From NCBI GenBank assembly GCA_016719105.1, contig JADKAQ010000001.1, positions 62,001 through 126,000 of the forward strand: a stretch of DNA of 64,000 nucleotides, written 5' to 3'. Positions within the stretch are counted from its first letter, which is position 1. Each line of letters begins with the position of its first letter. Below, piece by piece: positions 42,102 through 50,249 of this stretch. A program made the translations under genes and the position numbers. The notes below the pieces were generated by a model, which worked only from the letters and a program-made list of their open reading frames with translations, was not told where the DNA came from and ran no database searches. The DNA is from Gemmatimonadota bacterium (GTDB lineage Bacteria; Gemmatimonadota; Gemmatimonadetes; Gemmatimonadales; Gemmatimonadaceae).

Positions 42102-44003
42102 GTGAAGCAATCGTCGTTCTTTTCCCCCACGCGCATCGCCCTCCTGCTCGCGCTCGCCGTCCTGGCGGTTGCGGGGGTGCTGTTGTTGGCACAGGCGGCG
42201 ACGGCCAGCGAGAACGCGCGTGGGGGCCTCAAGCGGATCGCCTTCGTGCTCGCCTTCGTCTCGGCGGCGATCGCGCTCCTGGGGGCGTGGGCACTCTCCC
42301 GTGAGCTGCAACTCCGGCTCGAGGCCGAGGGCGAGCTGCGGGCCTCGCGCGCCAAGTTCGAGGGGATCCTCTCGATCGCCGTCGACGCGATCGTCACGGT
42401 CGACGAGTCGCAGCACATCCTCCATTTCAACCACGGGGCCCAGACGCTCTTCGGATATTCGGAGAGCGAAATCCTCGGCACGCCGCTGTCCACGCTGCTT
42501 CCGCATCGGTTTCGTGACGCGCACGCGCGCCACCTGATCGACTTCGCACGCGGGGGACAGGTGGCGCGACGCATGGGCGAGCGGCGCGCGATCTTCGGTC
42601 TCCGACGCGACGGGAGCGAGTTCCCGGCGGAGGCGTCGATCTCACGACTCGAGCTCTCCGGGTCCACCATCTACACGGTGGTGCTGCGCGACATCACTGA
42701 GCGCCTAAGGACCGAGGAGAACCAGCGCTTTCTTGCCCGCGCCGGTGCGGTGCTGGCAACGTCGCTCGATTACGAATCGACGTTGCGGAGTGTCGCGCAC
42801 CTCGCCATGCCGCACCTCGCCGACTGCTGCCTGCTGTCGATCGACGACGGCGGCGCTGCCGTCCGCACGATCGTCAGCGTCCACGAGGACCCCGAGCGCA
42901 CGAAGCGGCTTCGCTCGCTGGAGCGACGCCGCATGGAGCGCTCCAACTGGCCGTTCCCCGTCGCCGACGCGATCTCCGCGGGACGTCACGTGGCGCTGCG
43001 GCGATTGAGCGCCGGATGGGAGCGGGAGGGCGGAAACGGCGACCCCTCGATCGATGATCTCGAGGCGCTCGGGATTCAGGCCACGCTGACGATCCCCCTG
43101 GTCGCGCGCGACCGCGTGCTTGGCGCGCTGACCCTGATCTCGACCGATCCCTCCCGCCAGTTCGACGATGGCGAGTTGGCATTGGCCGACGATCTCGCGC
43201 ACCGGGCGGCGTTTGCGATCGAGAACGCGAGACTCTATCAGGCGGCGCAGCAGGCGTCGCAGGCGCGCGACGAGATCCTCGGCGTGGTCTCGCACGACCT
43301 GCGAAATCCGCTGAGCGCGATCTCCATGTGCGCGAGGGTCTTGCTGGAGAGCCCGCCGGCGGCCGCGGAGGATCGACGTGAACTGGCCGACGCGATCCTC
43401 GAGTCGACGCACCTGATGCAACGGCTCATTCAGGACCTGCTCGACGTCTCGACCATCGAGTCCGGCCACCTGAAGATCCAGACGCGACGGGAGGTGCTTG
43501 GGCCGATCGTTGATGCCGCCCTCACCATGGTGCGCGAGGGTGCCGACGAGCGGGGGCTGTCGCTCGTGCGTGACCTGGCCCCGAATCTTCCTGACGTCCA
43601 GGTCGACGCGATGCGCCTGGAGCAGGTCCTCGCCAACCTGGTTGGCAACGCGGTGAAGTTCACGGAGCGTGGGGGGAGCGTCACCGTTCGCGCGGAGGCC
43701 AGCGGAGAGATGGTTCGCGTGGCCGTGATCGACACCGGAGTGGGAATTCCGCCGGAGCATCTCCCACACATCTTCGACCGCTACTGGCACGCGCGCCGAC
43801 AGTCGCGAACGGTGGGGACGGGGCTCGGGCTGGCGATCGCGCGCGGGATCGTCGAGGCACACGGCGGGTCCATCTCCGTCGAGAGCGCCCTGGGGGGAGG
43901 GACCACGTTCCTCTTCACCCTCCCGGCCGTCGAGTCCGATCGCGCGACGCCAGCGCCGGCGGCCAAGCGCGGCGCGACGGCCGAGGCACGACGTCGGGGC
44001 TGA
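42102..44003 (+). CDS. PAS-GAF sensor histidine kinase
   Basis: A 633-residue kinase. Two TM helices (ALLLALAVLAVAGVLLLAQA and IAFVLAFVSAAIALLGAWAL) precede a PAS domain (about 85-205; FEGILSIAVDAIVTVDESQ), a GAF domain (about 225-370), HisKA (GVVSHDLRNPL, His about 398) and HATPase (NLVGNAVKFTERG, DTGVGIPPEH, GTGLGLAIARG). It starts with GTG at 42102. No response regulator lies beside it; the secretion-like cluster starts 170 bases downstream. It may feed the HPt protein at 49437 or another regulator, which is inference. Confidence 0.92.
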   Translation: MKQSSFFSPTRIALLLALAVLAVAGVLLLAQAATASENARGGLKRIAFVLAFVSAAIALLGAWALSRELQLRLEAEGELRASRAKFEGILSIAVDAIVTVDESQHILHFNHGAQTLFGYSESEILGTPLSTLLPHRFRDAHARHLIDFARGGQVARRMGERRAIFGLRRDGSEFPAEASISRLELSGSTIYTVVLRDITERLRTEENQRFLARAGAVLATSLDYESTLRSVAHLAMPHLADCCLLSIDDGGAAVRTIVSVHEDPERTKRLRSLERRRMERSNWPFPVADAISAGRHVALRRLSAGWEREGGNGDPSIDDLEALGIQATLTIPLVARDRVLGALTLISTDPSRQFDDGELALADDLAHRAAFAIENARLYQAAQQASQARDEILGVVSHDLRNPLSAISMCARVLLESPPAAAEDRRELADAILESTHLMQRLIQDLLDVSTIESGHLKIQTRREVLGPIVDAALTMVREGADERGLSLVRDLAPNLPDVQVDAMRLEQVLANLVGNAVKFTERGGSVTVRAEASGEMVRVAVIDTGVGIPPEHLPHIFDRYWHARRQSRTVGTGLGLAIARGIVEAHGGSISVESALGGGTTFLFTLPAVESDRATPAPAAKRGATAEARRRG

Positions 44004-44030
44004 CCGGTCGAGGCGCCCTCGTTCGTTCGG

Positions 44031-44095
44031 GTGGTAACACATACAAAAAGCAGTAAGTTGTGCCGTAATACTTAGATTTTGAATTCGTGGGAGCC
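44031..44095 (+). promoter_or_regulatory. AT-rich promoter region before the ABC/HlyD/TolC trio
   Basis: This 65-base stretch is far richer in A+T than its surroundings (includes ACACATACAAAAAGCAGTAAG and TACTTAGATTTTGAATTC). It lies between the PAS-GAF kinase and the ABC gene. I can see TTGTGC and TAGATT elements but no pair with ideal spacing, so the exact promoter is not placed. Confidence 0.5.
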
Positions 44096-44172
44096 GTCGC
44101 TAGCCTTCAGGCGTTCTGAGCACAGGTGCGCCGAGCGCGCGCCGTGCACCCACTCCCTCGACATCGCACTTC

Positions 44173-46380
44173 ATGCTCACTCGTCAGGCGCTGGCCGTGA
44201 CGACGGCCGTCGGCCGTGCGCTCCGCGTCCCGATCGATCCACGCCGCGTCGTGGCGGTTCGGCGTCGTCGCGCGCCCGAGGCGACGTCGGCGACGGCGCT
44301 GGCCGATCACATCATCGAACTGGGGCGCGAGCACCAGCTGACCTACCTGCGCCGCCGCGCGGCCTGGGGTGAGATTCGCACGCTGCTCTCGGGTGGCACG
44401 CTCCCCCTGGTCGTGGTCACGGGGACGCGTCCGGCCTTCTCGGTCCTGGTGATCGAACGCCTGCAGGGCGACGTGATGCAGGGCACCGTGATCGGCGAAG
44501 GGGCAGAGGAACGGACGGAACGCGCGCTCACCATGGAGGCGCTGGGGGCTCGGCTCGGGAGTGCGGTCGTCGACGTCCTCGTCCCGATGCTGGTCCCGTC
44601 GTCCGTCACGCCGCCGACGGCGTTGCCGGAGCGCGGCGCGGCCCACGATGCCGAGGCGGCCGAGCCACCCTCGCCCATGGCGCGCCTGTGGCGCTTGCTC
44701 GGGCACGAGAAGCGGCTCATCACCTTCGTCTACCTGTACGCGGGGCTGGCCGGGCTCTTCGGCCTCGCACTCCCGTTAGGCGTGCAGGCGATCATCGGGC
44801 TGGTCTCGGGCGGGATGATCTTCCAGCCCGTGGTGCTCCTGATCGCCTTTGTCGTGATCGGCACCCTGGTGAACGGCGGGCTGCAGATCATGCAGCTCAG
44901 CGTGGTGGAGACGGTGCAGCAGCGCGTCTTCGCACGTTTTGCCTTCGAGGTGGGGGGGATCCTGCCGCGGCTGCGCCTGGACGAGATCGGCGAGGTGGAC
45001 CTGCCCGAGCTGATGAACCGCTTCTTCGAGATCAAGATGATCCAGAAGACGCTGTCGAAGATCCTCACCGACTGGATCGCCGCGCTCCTGCAGGTCCTCT
45101 TTGGTGTCATCCTGCTCACCTTCTATCACCCGTACTTCTCGCTCTTCGGGCTCCTGTTGCTCGTGATCCTGGCGGGGATCTTCCGCTGGTCGGGGCCGCA
45201 CGGCCTCGAGACGTCGCTCTACGAGTCCAAGTACAAGTACAAGGTCGCGCACTGGCTGCAGGAACTGTCGCGCAACCTCCCGGCCTTCAAGTTCTCCGGG
45301 CGCGGCGATCTCCCGATCCAGCGCCTCGATGAGGAGGTCACCGGGTACCTCGCGTACCGGCAGGAGCACTTCCGCGTGCTGGTCCAGCAGTCCTGGGCCT
45401 TCGTGATCTTCAAGACGCTCATCTCGGGGGGCGTGCTGATCCTCGGATGCGTCCTCGTGGTGAATCGTTCGATCACACTCGGGCAGTTCGTCGCCTCCGA
45501 GCTGGTGATCGTCTCGGTACTGCTGGCGGTCGAGAAGGCGATCCTCGGGTTGGGAGACGTCTACGACCTGCTCACCGCGGTGGAGAAGGCGGGGCACATC
45601 ACCGACTTGTCGCAGGAGCGCGGGACGGGGATGGTCCCGCCGCCCATCGCCGATCCGAACGGGCTCGCCCTCGATGTGCGCGACGTGAGCTTCACGTATC
45701 CCGGGGGCGATCAGCCGGTCCTGAACGGGATCTCCCTCTCCGCCTTCCCGGGGGAGAACGTGGCGATCACCGGCGTGGAAGGGGCGGGGGAGTCGACGCT
45801 GCTGGCCGTCATCGGCGGGTTGTACGAGTCGTACCGCGGCGCCATCACGTACGACAACGTCTCGCTGCGCGAGATGGACCGGGCGCGCGCGCGCGAACTG
45901 GTCGCGCACTGTGGCAGCTCGCTGGCGCTCTTCGAGGGGACGGTGGAGGAGAACATCGCGATGGGACGATCGTGGGTGCGCACCGAGGACGTCCTCGAGG
46001 CGGTGGCGATCGTCGGATTGCTCGAATGGGTGCAGGGGCAGCCCGACGGGCTGCAGACGGCGGTCGCGTCGTTAGGTCGCGGGCTGCCGTCGCAGGTGGC
46101 GCGCAAGGTGGAACTCGCGCGGTGCCTGGCCGGAAAGCCGCGCCTCCTCCTGCTCGATGATGTCTTCGACGTCCTCGACCCGCCGGTCAAGCGTGACCTC
46201 CTGGCGCGCCTCCTCAAGCGCGACGCGTCGTGGACCGTCGTGACGGTGACGCACGACGCGCAGGTGCTGGCGGCCTGCGACCGCGTCGTGGTGTTGCGCG
46301 ACGGCGCCGTGGCGTGCGACGGCCCCTTCGAGGAGCTGCGCCGCTCCGATCCGTACTTCCGAGAACTCTCGTTGAACTGA
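44173..46380 (+). CDS. Type I secretion-like ABC transporter with a degenerate ATPase domain
   Basis: A 735-residue membrane protein. Residues 1-150 are an unrecognised domain, possibly a C39-like remnant without the catalytic Cys. An ABC exporter membrane domain with six TM helices follows (about 170-470), then a nucleotide-binding domain. That domain has lost most of its catalysis: Walker A is GVEGAGESTLL with Glu540 in place of Lys, the Q-loop region reads AHCGSSLALFEG without Gln, the LSGGQ signature is replaced by LGRGLPSQVARK, and Walker B is LLLLDDVFD with Asp in place of the catalytic Glu. The H-loop His (TVTHDAQ, about 694) remains. The stop overlaps the HlyD start. It may bind nucleotide or act as a scaffold rather than a normal ATP-driven exporter. 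Confidence 0.85.
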   Translation: MLTRQALAVTTAVGRALRVPIDPRRVVAVRRRRAPEATSATALADHIIELGREHQLTYLRRRAAWGEIRTLLSGGTLPLVVVTGTRPAFSVLVIERLQGDVMQGTVIGEGAEERTERALTMEALGARLGSAVVDVLVPMLVPSSVTPPTALPERGAAHDAEAAEPPSPMARLWRLLGHEKRLITFVYLYAGLAGLFGLALPLGVQAIIGLVSGGMIFQPVVLLIAFVVIGTLVNGGLQIMQLSVVETVQQRVFARFAFEVGGILPRLRLDEIGEVDLPELMNRFFEIKMIQKTLSKILTDWIAALLQVLFGVILLTFYHPYFSLFGLLLLVILAGIFRWSGPHGLETSLYESKYKYKVAHWLQELSRNLPAFKFSGRGDLPIQRLDEEVTGYLAYRQEHFRVLVQQSWAFVIFKTLISGGVLILGCVLVVNRSITLGQFVASELVIVSVLLAVEKAILGLGDVYDLLTAVEKAGHITDLSQERGTGMVPPPIADPNGLALDVRDVSFTYPGGDQPVLNGISLSAFPGENVAITGVEGAGESTLLAVIGGLYESYRGAITYDNVSLREMDRARARELVAHCGSSLALFEGTVEENIAMGRSWVRTEDVLEAVAIVGLLEWVQGQPDGLQTAVASLGRGLPSQVARKVELARCLAGKPRLLLLDDVFDVLDPPVKRDLLARLLKRDASWTVVTVTHDAQVLAACDRVVVLRDGAVACDGPFEELRRSDPYFRELSLN

Positions 46381-47687
46381 TGGCCGACCAGCACTCTCCA
46401 CTCGACGTCACCATCGCCCCGCTCAGTGCGGCGCGACTGCTCAACATCGCCGACCGCCATCACAGCTTCGCGCGCATCCTCGGTGGACTCGCGCTGCTGC
46501 TCGTCGTCGTCCTCTTTCTCCCCTGGCAGCAGAACGTGCAGGGGAAGGGGGTCGTGACTTCCCTGCGCCCGCAGGATCGTCCGCAGGTCGTCCCCACCGT
46601 GATCGCCGGGCGCATTGCGGCGTGGCACGTGGCCGAAGGCGAGTACGTGAAGGCCGGCACGCTCCTGGTCGAGATCACCGAGGTCAAGGACGGCTACCTC
46701 GACCCCAACACGCTGCAGCGGTACAAGGAAGTGCTGGCCGGCAAGGAAGCGTCGGTGGGGGCCAAGCGGGCCAAAGTCGAGGCGCTGCAGCGGCAGGTGT
46801 CGGCGCTCGAACAGACGCGGGAGTTCAGCATCGCCAAGGGGCGCAACAAGGTGGCGCAGTACGAGGCGGCGGTGCAGTCGGCGGTGACCGATTCGGTCGT
46901 CGCCGAGCGGCAGCTCGTGCGCAACCAGCAGCTGTTCGACGAGGGGCTCAAGTCGCGCGCCGACCTCGAGGCGTACGTCATGAAGGCGCAGGCGGTCAGC
47001 GCCAAGCTCGTGGAGAAGCGACAGGAGCTGCAGAACGCCCGCGTCGAACTCGAGGGCTACGGCGCCGAGTACGCGGAGAAGATCGCCAAGGCGATGTCGG
47101 ACATGAGTGCGACGCGCTCCGAAATCGGGGAGGGGACCGGCGAAGTGTCGAAGCTGGAGAACCAGGTCGCGTCGCTGGCGATCCGCAACGGGATGTATCG
47201 CATCACCGCCCCGCAGGACGGCTACGTCGTGCGCGCGGTCAAGTCGGGGTTGGGGGAGCAGCTCAAGGAAGGGGATCCGGTCGTCACCATCATGCCGGCG
47301 CATCCGCAGCAGGCGGTGGAGCTCTTCGTGCGCCCCATGGACGTCCCGCTGCTGAGCGTGGGGCGCAAGGTGCGACTGCAGTTCGACGGGTGGCCGGCGC
47401 TCCAGTTCTCGGGGTGGCCCAGCGTGGCCGTCGGGACGTTTGGTGGGGAGATCCGGGTCATCGACCTGACCATCAGCCCCGATGGGCGCTATCGCGTGCT
47501 CGTCGTTCCCGACCCGGCGGAGGAGCCATGGCCGCAGCAGGTGCGCGTCGGCTCTGGCGTGTTAGGGTGGGCGATGCTCGACGAGGTGCGCGTCTGGTTC
47601 GAGCTCTGGCGCGTGCTCAACGGCTTCCCGCCCAGCGTGCAGCCCGGCGACGCCGCGGCCAAGGACGGCGGGGCGGGGAAGAAATGA
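46380..47687 (+). CDS. HlyD-family periplasmic adaptor
   Basis: A 435-residue adaptor. One N-terminal TM helix (ILGGLALLLVVVLFLPW), a lipoyl half (GRIAAWHVAEGEYVKAGTLLVEI), a long coiled-coil of about 180 residues (AKRAKVEALQRQVSALEQ and QKRQEL-type heptads), then the second lipoyl half (ITAPQDGYVVRAVKSGLGE) and a beta domain. This long hairpin is typical of type I secretion adaptors that reach TolC. It starts in the ABC stop (TGATG) and overlaps the TolC gene, so all three are translated together. It ends with a Gly/Lys-rich tail. Confidence 0.9.
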   Translation: MADQHSPLDVTIAPLSAARLLNIADRHHSFARILGGLALLLVVVLFLPWQQNVQGKGVVTSLRPQDRPQVVPTVIAGRIAAWHVAEGEYVKAGTLLVEITEVKDGYLDPNTLQRYKEVLAGKEASVGAKRAKVEALQRQVSALEQTREFSIAKGRNKVAQYEAAVQSAVTDSVVAERQLVRNQQLFDEGLKSRADLEAYVMKAQAVSAKLVEKRQELQNARVELEGYGAEYAEKIAKAMSDMSATRSEIGEGTGEVSKLENQVASLAIRNGMYRITAPQDGYVVRAVKSGLGEQLKEGDPVVTIMPAHPQQAVELFVRPMDVPLLSVGRKVRLQFDGWPALQFSGWPSVAVGTFGGEIRVIDLTISPDGRYRVLVVPDPAEEPWPQQVRVGSGVLGWAMLDEVRVWFELWRVLNGFPPSVQPGDAAAKDGGAGKK

Positions 47688-49126
47688 TCGCCACCGTGCC
47701 GCTCGTCTGGGCGTTGCTCGTCGCGCAGGGAGGGACGACCGTCCCGTCCGCTCCCTCCGCCGACAGCACCCGCCCCTTCACCTTCGAGTCGTTCTATCGG
47801 TTGGTGGCGACCCACCACCCGGTCGTGCAGCAGGCGCGCCTGCTGGAGCGCATCGCCGACGGCGAGGTGCGCCAGGCCCGCGGGGCGTTCGACCCCACCG
47901 TCACCGGGTCGTGGGATCGCAAGACGTTCGACGGGACGCGCTACTACGACTATGTGGAGTCGGCGCTCAAGATCCCGACCCCGTTAGGCGTGGACGTGAA
48001 GCTCGGCTACGAGCGCACCGAGGGGCGGTACTTTGCCCCCGACCGGCGCACGCCGTCGGGCGGGCTGCTCTCGGCGGGGATCAGCGTCCCCCTTGGGCAG
48101 CGCATGCTCACCGACGAGCGTCGCAACGCCCTCGCACAGGCGAGGGCGTTGCGCGACTACGCGGTGGGGGAGCGCGCGGCGCAGGTGAACAAGTTCCTGC
48201 TGACGGCGGCCAAGCTCTACGGCGAGTGGTACGAAGCCTCGCGTCGCCAGCAGCTGGCCCGCGAGGCGGTGTCACTCGCCGACTTCCGTCTGCGTTCAGT
48301 GCGGAGCCGGGTGCGCCAGGGCGATGCGGCGGCCATCGACACGATCGAGGCGCGGTTGGAGTGGCAGCGCCGAACCGTGCAGCAGCTCGAGGCGACGGTC
48401 GACTATCGCAACGCGACCATCGTGATCGAGGGACTGCTCTGGAACGAACGTGGCGAGCCGGTGTCGCTCGATTCGCTTGCCTCCCCTTCGCTCGCCGGGC
48501 TCGAGGCGCAACCGATCGATTCCACGAGCGTCGCGCGCTGGCTCACCGTCGCCGAGCAGCGGCACCCCAGCGTGCGAAAGGTCGTGGCGAAGGTCAAGCA
48601 GGCCGAGTCGGAGCGGCTGTTCGCGGTGCAGCAGCGCTGGATCCCCCTGGCCGAGCTGTCGTACACGCCGATCGGTGCGCGCGACGAGGGGCTCTCCGCG
48701 CTCGGCGACGCCGCCGGGACGACAAACGACGCCAAGCTCGGCGCGGCGTTCAAGCTTCCGTTGCTCGCCTTGAAGGAGCGCGGGAAGTACGCGTCGGCGT
48801 CGGGAAAGCTCGAGCAGCAACGGTATGAACTCGCGCTCGTGCGGCGCGACATCGCCATTTCCGTGCGGACGGCGGCCAACGACCTGGCCGCGCTCGACAC
48901 CCTGCTGCAGCTGCAACGCCAGGCGGTGCAGCAATCGCGACTGCTCCGCGACGGGGAGCAGCGGAAGTTCGAGAACGGGGAGAGCACGCTCTTCCTCGTG
49001 AATACGCGCGAGCGGCAGGTGATCGACGAGGAGCTCAAGCGCATCTCGCTCGAGGCCAAGTACGCGGCGGCGCGCGCCGCACTCGCCGTCGCCATCGGCG
49101 AGCCGGCCCGCCTCCCGGAGCGATAG
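47684..49126 (+). CDS. TolC-family outer-membrane channel
   Basis: A 480-residue outer-membrane protein. The signal peptide (PLVWALLVAQGG) is followed by two OEP repeats: FESFYRLVATHHPVVQQARL, with strands LKIPTPLGVDVKLGYERTEG and GLLSAGISVPLGQRM; and VAEQRHPSVRKVVAKVKQAE, with KLGAAFKLPLLALKERGK. The ending FENGESTLFLVNTRERQV is the classic OEP C-terminal helix. It is translationally coupled to the HlyD gene by an ATGA overlap. It completes a type I secretion-like trio with the ABC protein. Confidence 0.9.
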   Translation: MIATVPLVWALLVAQGGTTVPSAPSADSTRPFTFESFYRLVATHHPVVQQARLLERIADGEVRQARGAFDPTVTGSWDRKTFDGTRYYDYVESALKIPTPLGVDVKLGYERTEGRYFAPDRRTPSGGLLSAGISVPLGQRMLTDERRNALAQARALRDYAVGERAAQVNKFLLTAAKLYGEWYEASRRQQLAREAVSLADFRLRSVRSRVRQGDAAAIDTIEARLEWQRRTVQQLEATVDYRNATIVIEGLLWNERGEPVSLDSLASPSLAGLEAQPIDSTSVARWLTVAEQRHPSVRKVVAKVKQAESERLFAVQQRWIPLAELSYTPIGARDEGLSALGDAAGTTNDAKLGAAFKLPLLALKERGKYASASGKLEQQRYELALVRRDIAISVRTAANDLAALDTLLQLQRQAVQQSRLLRDGEQRKFENGESTLFLVNTRERQVIDEELKRISLEAKYAAARAALAVAIGEPARLPER

Positions 49127-49148
49127 GGGGCGAGCGGGACGGGACGCG

Positions 49149-49288
49149 GTGCGCCGGCCACGGCGCGCCGCTCAGCGTGCGCCCGCCACCGTGCGCCCAC
49201 CAGCGTGCCCCCGCCACGGTACGCCGGCCACCGTGCGGCGGCCAGAGTACGCTGGCCACCGTGCGGCGACCACCCTGCGCCCGCCACG
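49149..49288. repeat. Ten-copy 14-bp tandem repeat
   Basis: Ten head-to-tail copies of a 14-bp unit, consensus about GTGCGCCGGCCACC, with exact 14-bp phasing over 140 bp and base changes in most copies. An eleventh, weaker copy may follow at 49289-49302. The region 49127-49436 between tolC and the HPt gene holds nothing else but this array and probably the promoter for the phosphorelay genes. Since 14 is not a multiple of three, the array is unlikely to be coding. Confidence 0.85.
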
Positions 49289-49436
49289 GAGCGTGCGACG
49301 GCGCGGTTAGTCGCCCCCAACGAGAATGCCCAGAGGGGGAAGGGGAAATTCCTTCATTGCGGGATTCGGGCGTCCGATACTCACCGATGACCCCCGGCGC
49401 CCGTGGCGCTGGAACCACCCCGTCCGTGAGCTCGGC

Positions 49437-49844
49437 ATGAGCAACCCGACCACCGTTGTCGACGAATCAACCTCGCACGAGGAGACCCCGCCGCCCGAGA
49501 TGCACGAGGCGCTCGCGCTGGTGCAGCGCATCGGGGGGCGCGACCTGCTGACCAAGGTCATCGGGCTCTTTCGCACGACGTCGGAGCAGCGGCTCGGTGC
49601 CATGCGCGCCGCCGTGGCCGGCGACGAGCGACAGCAGCTGAGCCGACTGGCCCATGCCATGAAGGGGAGCGCCGCACAGGTGGGGGCCGAGTCGCTGCGC
49701 GCCGTCTCGGCGGCGCTGGAGAAGGAGGCCGTTGGCCTCGGCCCCGCCGACCTGTCGGCCCGCATCGACGTCATGACCATCGAAGTCACCAACGCCTGGG
49801 GGCAGCTGGAAGCCTACGGTCGCATCGAAGGAGGCATCGCGTGA
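49437..49844 (+). CDS. Histidine phosphotransfer (HPt) domain protein
   Basis: A 135-residue single-domain phosphotransfer protein. The phospho-His (about 73) is in RLAHAMKGSAAQVGAESL, the standard HPt signature on a four-helix bundle. From the ATG at 49437 the product starts MSNPTTVVDESTSHEE; the same frame is open from 49326, but the added residues look unrelated. The start codon of the next receiver overlaps its stop. It likely shuttles phosphate between the hybrid kinase at 50250 and the receiver at 49841. Confidence 0.88.
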   Translation: MSNPTTVVDESTSHEETPPPEMHEALALVQRIGGRDLLTKVIGLFRTTSEQRLGAMRAAVAGDERQQLSRLAHAMKGSAAQVGAESLRAVSAALEKEAVGLGPADLSARIDVMTIEVTNAWGQLEAYGRIEGGIA

Positions 49845-50218
49845 AGCGCATCGCGATCGTCGAGGACAATCCCGACAACCGGTTGCTCGCGCTGGCCCTG
49901 CTCGAGGGGCTGTACGAGTGTACGGAGTACGAGACCGGGATCGAGGCGCTGGAGGGACTGGAGCGCGATCTCCCCTCGCTCGTCCTGCTCGACATCTCGC
50001 TCCCCGGCATGGATGGCGTGGAGACGCTCGCCCACCTGCGTGCCAACCCGGCGCTCCGGCACCTGCCCGTGATTGCGCTGACCGCGCACGCGATGACCGG
50101 CGACCGCGAGAAGTACATCGCCGCCGGCTTCGACGACTACGTCACCAAGCCGATCGTCGACGAGTCGATCCTGTTGGGCGCCATCTCGCGCGCGCTGGAG
50201 GGGGCGTTCGCGCGCTAG
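49841..50218 (+). CDS. Single-domain response regulator (DivK/CheY-like)
   Basis: A 125-residue receiver with no output domain. It has AIVEDNPDNRLLALALLEG, phospho-Asp about 51 (LVLLDISLPGMDG), a Thr in IALTAHAM and Lys in DDYVTKPIV. The GTG overlaps the HPt stop. The AHAMTGDREKYIAAGFDDYV block is typical of DivK-like proteins, which relay phosphate rather than bind DNA. It belongs to the HPt/hybrid-kinase group. Confidence 0.92.
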   Translation: MKRIAIVEDNPDNRLLALALLEGLYECTEYETGIEALEGLERDLPSLVLLDISLPGMDGVETLAHLRANPALRHLPVIALTAHAMTGDREKYIAAGFDDYVTKPIVDESILLGAISRALEGAFAR

Positions 50219-50249
50219 GCGCTCGCCGCCTCGCGAACACCGCTATCCC

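Noticed and set aside
49149..49302. CRISPR array
   Set aside because: The 14-bp repeats run head to tail with no spacers and no cas genes nearby.
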